DNA of 10,153 nucleotides from the NCBI GenBank assembly GCA_938092195.1, contig CALKHD010000202.1:1-10153 (forward strand), in the 5' to 3' direction. Shown piece after piece: positions 7,629 through 10,153 of the stretch (its first letter is position 1; each line of letters begins with the position of its first letter). The translations under genes were made by a program, and so were the position numbers. The DNA is from an uncultured Flavobacteriales bacterium. Lineage in GTDB: Bacteria; Bacteroidota; Bacteroidia; Flavobacteriales_D; Sanyastnellaceae. The notes below the pieces were generated by a model. It had not been told where the DNA came from, did no database searches, and worked only from the letters and a program-made list of their open reading frames with translations.

Positions 7629-8825
7629 ATGAAGAAGAAGATTGTGTTGCTCGGCTCGGGTGAGCTGGGCAAGGAAGTGGCCATTTCCTTGCAGCGATTG
7701 GGACAACATGTGGTGGCGGTGGATGCCTATGAAGGCGCTCCTGCCATGCAGGTGGCGGATGAATTTGAGGTCATCAACATGCTCGACGGTGACGCCCTCG
7801 ACGAGTTGATGGCCAAGCACAATCCAGACATTGTGGTCCCCGAGGTGGAGTCCATACGCACCGAGCGATTTTACGATTACGAGGCCCAAGGCATCCAAGT
7901 GGTCCCTTCGGCCAAAGCGGCTCAATTCACCATGAACCGCAGGGCCATTCGTGATTTGGCGGCCCAAGATTTGGGCCTCAAAACCGCTCCCTACCGGTAT
8001 GCCACCACCCTCGATGAACTGAAAGAAGGGGTGCAGGCGGTGGGCATGCCGTGTGTGGTCAAGCCGCTGATGTCCAGCTCGGGCAAAGGGCAATCGGTCA
8101 TTCGAACGGCCTCTGACATCGAAACCGCATGGGCGTATGGCTTGGAAGGCTCACGGGGCGACCTGGCCGAGGTGATTGTGGAAGCCTTCATTGATTTCGA
8201 TTACGAAATCACCCTGCTCACCCTGACTCAAAATCAAGGAGAGACGCTGTTCTGCCCGCCCATTGGCCACCGTCAGGAGCGGGGGGACTACCAAGAAAGT
8301 TGGCAACCTGCAGCCATGGAGCCGGGGTTGTTGGCCGAGGCTCAATCCATGGCCGCTTCTGTGACATCGGCTTTGGGAGGGCAGGGAATTTGGGGCGTTG
8401 AGTTCTTCATTCAGTCGGGTCACAATGGAAGCCCGGGGGCCGTCTACTTCTCTGAACTTTCACCCCGCCCGCACGATACGGGAATGGTCACGCTGGCGGG
8501 AACCCAGAATTTTTCGGAATTCGAGTTGCATGCAAGGGCCATCTTGGGTCTTCCTGTATTCGAGATTGAGCACCACCGAAATGGGGCCAGTGCTGTTGTG
8601 CTCGCGCCTTCCGATGTGAAGGCTGGCCAGCCCTTGTTCTCGGGCGTTTTGAATGCGGCTTCGTCACCACAAACCGACCTTCGCCTGTTTGGCAAGCCCA
8701 GCGTTCGTCCCTACCGCAGAATGGGGGTGACCTTGGCGTATGGAAGCACGTCTGAAGACGTGCATGGGCTGGTGGAGCGGGCCAAGAAGGCGGCCTCTGA
8801 AATCAAGGTCTCCACCCAGCCATGA
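7629..8825 (+). CDS. purT: Formate-dependent phosphoribosylglycinamide formyltransferase (GAR transformylase 2)
   Basis: PurT converts GAR, formate and ATP to formyl-GAR, ADP and phosphate in step 3 of purine synthesis, without the folate donor used by PurN. The 398-residue length matches E. coli PurT (392). It has the three ATP-grasp parts in order: a GAR-binding N-domain with G-S-G-E-L-G-K-E at 9-16 and E72; the flexible glycine loop S149-S-S-G-K-G-Q155 for ATP; Mg/ATP glutamates E258 (G-V-E-F-F) and E276 (S-E-L-S-P-R-P-H-D); and a C-domain with K356 and R363-R364 at positions corresponding to the substrate-phosphate contacts of the E. coli enzyme. All expected active-site blocks are present. 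A small insertion near 262-270 lengthens the hairpin before E276. The ATG at 7629 starts directly at the nucleotide-binding strand. The gene follows the phospholipase-like gene by 61 bases, with no clear promoter or terminator seen there, and precedes tag by 27 bases. Confidence 0.97.
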   Translation: MKKKIVLLGSGELGKEVAISLQRLGQHVVAVDAYEGAPAMQVADEFEVINMLDGDALDELMAKHNPDIVVPEVESIRTERFYDYEAQGIQVVPSAKAAQFTMNRRAIRDLAAQDLGLKTAPYRYATTLDELKEGVQAVGMPCVVKPLMSSSGKGQSVIRTASDIETAWAYGLEGSRGDLAEVIVEAFIDFDYEITLLTLTQNQGETLFCPPIGHRQERGDYQESWQPAAMEPGLLAEAQSMAASVTSALGGQGIWGVEFFIQSGHNGSPGAVYFSELSPRPHDTGMVTLAGTQNFSEFELHARAILGLPVFEIEHHRNGASAVVLAPSDVKAGQPLFSGVLNAASSPQTDLRLFGKPSVRPYRRMGVTLAYGSTSEDVHGLVERAKKAASEIKVSTQP

Positions 8826-8852
8826 TCATGGAGGTATTGGGTTCATAGCGCC

Positions 8853-9395
8853 ATGGAAAAGCCGGCTTCTTATTGCGCCCATGTTGCGAAGCTTCCAGCG
8901 TCGAATGTGCACAGGGTGTACCACGACACTCAGTATGGCTTTCCTGTCGAGAGCGATGATGAGTTGTTTGGCAGGCTCATCTTGGAAATCAACCAAGCGG
9001 GTTTGTCGTGGGACACCATCCTGAACAAGCAACATCACTTTCGAAAGGCCTATGACGGTTATGACCTTCAGCGTGTGGCCGCCTACGGCGAAGCTGACAT
9101 CGACCGTTTGATGTCAGATGCAGGAATCGTGAGGAACCGGCTGAAGATCCATGCGGCGATTTTCAATGCCCAGAAAATCTTGGAGTTGCAGGGTAAGTCG
9201 GGTTCCTTTCGGAATTGGCTGAGCAATCAGGAGCATCTTGACATCCGGGATTGGGTGGCTTTGTTCAAACGGACATTCAAATTCACGGGTGGTGAAATCA
9301 CCAAGGAGTTTTTGATGAGCACAGGTCACATCCCTGGTGCGCATGTGGAGGGATGTCCCTTGTATGGTGCTAGATCGGAATTACAGTCGAAGTGA
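8853..9395 (+). CDS. tag: DNA-3-methyladenine glycosylase I
   Basis: Tag cuts the N-glycosidic bond of 3-methyladenine in alkylated DNA, leaving an abasic site for base-excision repair in the cytoplasm. The 180-residue protein matches the family length (E. coli 187). Visible hallmarks are Y23-H24-D with the following Y28-G, E45 in L-E-I-N-Q-A-G-L-S-W (equivalent to E. coli Glu38, with W53 as the stacking Trp), and the helix-hairpin-helix segment D-A-G-I-V-R-N-R-L-K-I at 89-99. The four zinc-snap ligands are present as C8, H24, H164 and C168, with the same H-x-x-x-C spacing at the C-terminal pair as in E. coli. The segment between C8 and H24 is three residues longer than in E. coli, and the Trp after the first Cys is replaced; both are probably subgroup traits. 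A G-G-A-G-G at 8830-8834 lies too far upstream to be an ordinary ribosome binding site. Nothing links it functionally to purT beyond proximity. Confidence 0.96.
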   Translation: MEKPASYCAHVAKLPASNVHRVYHDTQYGFPVESDDELFGRLILEINQAGLSWDTILNKQHHFRKAYDGYDLQRVAAYGEADIDRLMSDAGIVRNRLKIHAAIFNAQKILELQGKSGSFRNWLSNQEHLDIRDWVALFKRTFKFTGGEITKEFLMSTGHIPGAHVEGCPLYGARSELQSK

Positions 9396-9414
9396 CCCGT
9401 CGGAAATGACGGGT
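9395..9414 (+). terminator. Hairpin overlapping the tag stop codon; possible weak terminator
   Basis: A perfect 7-bp inverted repeat, ACCCGTC at 9395-9401 and GACGGGT at 9408-9414, encloses a 6-base loop (GGAAAT). The left arm starts with the last base of the tag TGA codon, and a G-T wobble can extend the stem by one pair. Only three T residues follow (9414-9416), so it is not a classical rho-independent terminator. It lies where a transcript end would be expected, after five co-directional genes and before a promoter candidate. It could instead protect the 3' end of the mRNA. Confidence 0.45.
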
Positions 9415-9449
9415 TTGGCGGATGAACAGGAGCCAAGCGTGTCCATTGT

Positions 9450-9473
9450 ACACACTCAAGTCCTTGATTGTGT
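9450..9473. promoter_or_regulatory. Operator-like imperfect dyad overlapping the -33 element
   Basis: An 11-base left arm (9450-9460, ACACACTCAAG) and an 11-base right arm (9463-9473, CTTGATTGTGT) are complementary at 10 of 11 positions around a 2-base centre at 9461-9462. The loop is too short for an easy RNA hairpin, so a site for a dimeric DNA-binding protein is the likelier reading. The right arm contains the CTTG proposed as the -33 element of the following promoter, so binding there would be expected to affect initiation. A repeat of this quality could occur by chance about once in 10 kb; its position gives it weight. No regulator gene is adjacent. Confidence 0.3.
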
Positions 9474-9494
9474 GGTGATTAGGTGTTATTTTTA
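9463..9494 (+). promoter_or_regulatory. Bacteroidota-type promoter for the 99-residue hypothetical protein
   Basis: CTTG at 9463-9466, a 20-base spacer and TATTTTTA at 9487-9494 match the Bacteroidota primary sigma pattern TTTG-N(17-23)-TAnnTTTG. The -7 element matches at seven of eight positions, lacking only the final G. Transcription would begin near position 9500, giving a leader of roughly a dozen bases before the ATG at 9513. This is the best promoter match noticed by eye in the window. Confidence 0.5.
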
Positions 9495-9512
9495 CGCATC
9501 ATCACTTGCTCC

Positions 9513-9812
9513 ATGAACACCATCAAGCCCCGCAGCCTCAACGAATTGCGTCAATCCAAGGACGCGGTATACACCCCACCTCCTTCACACGAAAAAAGGT
9601 TGGATCAGCGCAGAGAGGCATCGGGCTATTTGGTTCTGGATTCCGAAGGGATGCCTTTGGTGTCTTGCGACGACGTTCAATGCGTAATCGATGCCAGACC
9701 TGAGCTGAGTCGAAATGCCATTGAATCCCACTTCGAGGGTAGTTCTTCCGCGTTTGCGTTGAAAGACGGCGGGAGCATTCAACGCGTCCCACGGCGCAAG
9801 AGCAAAGCCTGA
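9513..9812 (+). CDS. Unrecognised small protein (99 residues)
   Basis: I do not recognise this protein. The ATG at 9513 is preferred: an upstream GTG at 9483 would add ten residues but overlaps the promoter's -7 element. The product is hydrophilic, with no signal peptide or membrane segment, so it is probably cytoplasmic. Residues 1-18 (starting M-N-T-I-K-P-R-S-L-N-E-L-R-Q) look helical and are followed by Pro-Pro-Pro at 22-24. A possible small beta segment at 38-60 includes G-Y-L-V-L-D and two cysteines, C52 and C57. The tail R-V-P-R-R-K-S-K-A is strongly basic and could contact nucleic acid or an acidic partner, which is inference only. It is preceded by its own promoter candidate and ends nine bases before the convergent TPR-like gene, suggesting an independent unit. 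Support for its being real is the promoter, the uninterrupted frame filling the gap and a protein-like composition. Confidence 0.62.
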   Translation: MNTIKPRSLNELRQSKDAVYTPPPSHEKRLDQRREASGYLVLDSEGMPLVSCDDVQCVIDARPELSRNAIESHFEGSSSAFALKDGGSIQRVPRRKSKA

Positions 9813-9821
9813 ACGTTGGGA

Positions 9822-10153
9822 TTAGGGGTTGGCTTCCAGGCTGGACAAATCCGGGCTGATCAGCCAATTCTCTAAAAACCCACAGAATTTCTCCCTTTTG
9901 TAATTCTGCTGGTTCAGTTTCAGCATGACCCGAACCGCGGCTAATGAGTTTGGATTTTCTTCCAAATGAGCCTTGATGATGGCTTTTCCCTCGTCCATTC
10001 TTCCTTCGTTCAAAGCGGCCATGGCGCGCATGACATTCGCGTGATTCAACGCGATGTCTTGGGGATGAAGAGACAAGCAATTCTGCTGAAGGGACGACCA
10101 ATTGACTTTCAGAGCCCCCCGTTGTTGCATCGTTTCGCCCAATGCGTTTTGAG
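9822..10153 (-). CDS. C-terminal part of a TPR-like protein (5' end beyond window)
   Basis: On the minus strand the frame is open from the right edge to the TAA at 9824-9822, giving about 109 visible residues. An in-frame TTG at 10142 exists, but sense codons continue upstream to the edge, so the gene almost certainly starts outside the window. The visible part is alpha-helical with a tetratricopeptide-like pattern: helix A around N-H-A-N-V-M-R-A-M-A-A-L-N-E-G-R, helix B around M-D-E-G-K-A-I-I-K-A-H-L, then E-N-P-N-S where the next repeat begins, and a further helix pair up to the C-terminus. TPR repeats normally bind partner proteins or peptides; no catalytic domain is visible in this fragment, so the role is unknown. 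It converges with the 99-residue gene, with only nine bases between the two stop codons and no obvious bidirectional terminator. Confidence 0.65.
   Translation of the reverse strand, partial: QNALGETMQQRGALKVNWSSLQQNCLSLHPQDIALNHANVMRAMAALNEGRMDEGKAIIKAHLEENPNSLAAVRVMLKLNQQNYKREKFCGFLENWLISPDLSSLEANP

Noticed and set aside
7437..8093. 218-residue minus-strand frame across the purT start
   Set aside because: It is antisense to conserved PurT motifs and spans the intergenic gap, with no recognisable domain.
8822..8848. Eight-codon frame starting at ATG 8822, overlapping the purT stop
   Set aside because: It is too short to support, and the nearby G-G-A-G-G is likely chance.
9538..10101. 187-residue minus-strand frame over the small protein and the TPR-like gene
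   Set aside because: Its composition is rich in Arg and Ser without domain features, and it conflicts with two better-supported genes and a promoter.
1..10153. CRISPR array, tRNA/rRNA, insertion sequence, integrase or toxin-antitoxin pair
   Set aside because: No regularly spaced repeats, terminal inverted repeats, transposase or recombinase motifs, or RNA-gene hallmarks were found on reading both strands.

Overview
The window looks like chromosomal DNA from a member of the Bacteroidota with fairly high GC content. Three things point there: a TonB-dependent receptor with an N-terminal carboxypeptidase-regulatory-like domain, a membrane-anchored protein ending in a PorT-type beta-barrel, and translation starts with almost no Shine-Dalgarno sequences but one promoter-like motif resembling TTTG-N20-TAnnTTTG. 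This is inferred from gene style; no marker gene is present. No rRNA, tRNA, CRISPR array, insertion sequence or phage gene was seen.

Layout: (1) 3-1415 (+), the 3' part of a protein with one membrane helix, a long disordered linker and a beta-barrel-like domain; its start lies off the left edge. (2) 1422-2696 (-), a lipoprotein serine hydrolase of the class C beta-lactamase/esterase family, convergent with gene 1 across only six G residues. (3) 2697-2773, a short divergent intergenic region. (4) 2774-9395 (+), five co-directional genes: an MscS-family channel, a TonB-dependent receptor, a phospholipase D/cardiolipin-synthase-like lipoprotein, purT (formate-dependent GAR transformylase) and tag (3-methyladenine DNA glycosylase I). 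The internal gaps are about 105, 27, 61 and 27 bases. (5) 9395-9512, a hairpin that begins in the tag stop codon, an operator-like dyad and a promoter candidate. (6) 9513-9812 (+), an unrecognised 99-residue protein, convergent with (7) 9822-10153 (-), the C-terminal part of a TPR-like protein that runs off the right edge.

The first three genes of the co-directional block are envelope functions: tension release, energised outer-membrane uptake and phospholipid transphosphatidylation or hydrolysis. The last two are housekeeping enzymes of purine synthesis and alkylation repair. They may share transcripts because of the small gaps, but no common pathway links all five. The content is mostly ordinary. 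I found no convincing new multi-gene system. The items most worth a second look are the trans-envelope architecture of gene 1, the Cys-x-x-Cys plug and calcium-type loop of the TonB receptor, the apparent lipidation of the phospholipase D protein, and the dyad/promoter arrangement in front of the unknown 99-residue protein.
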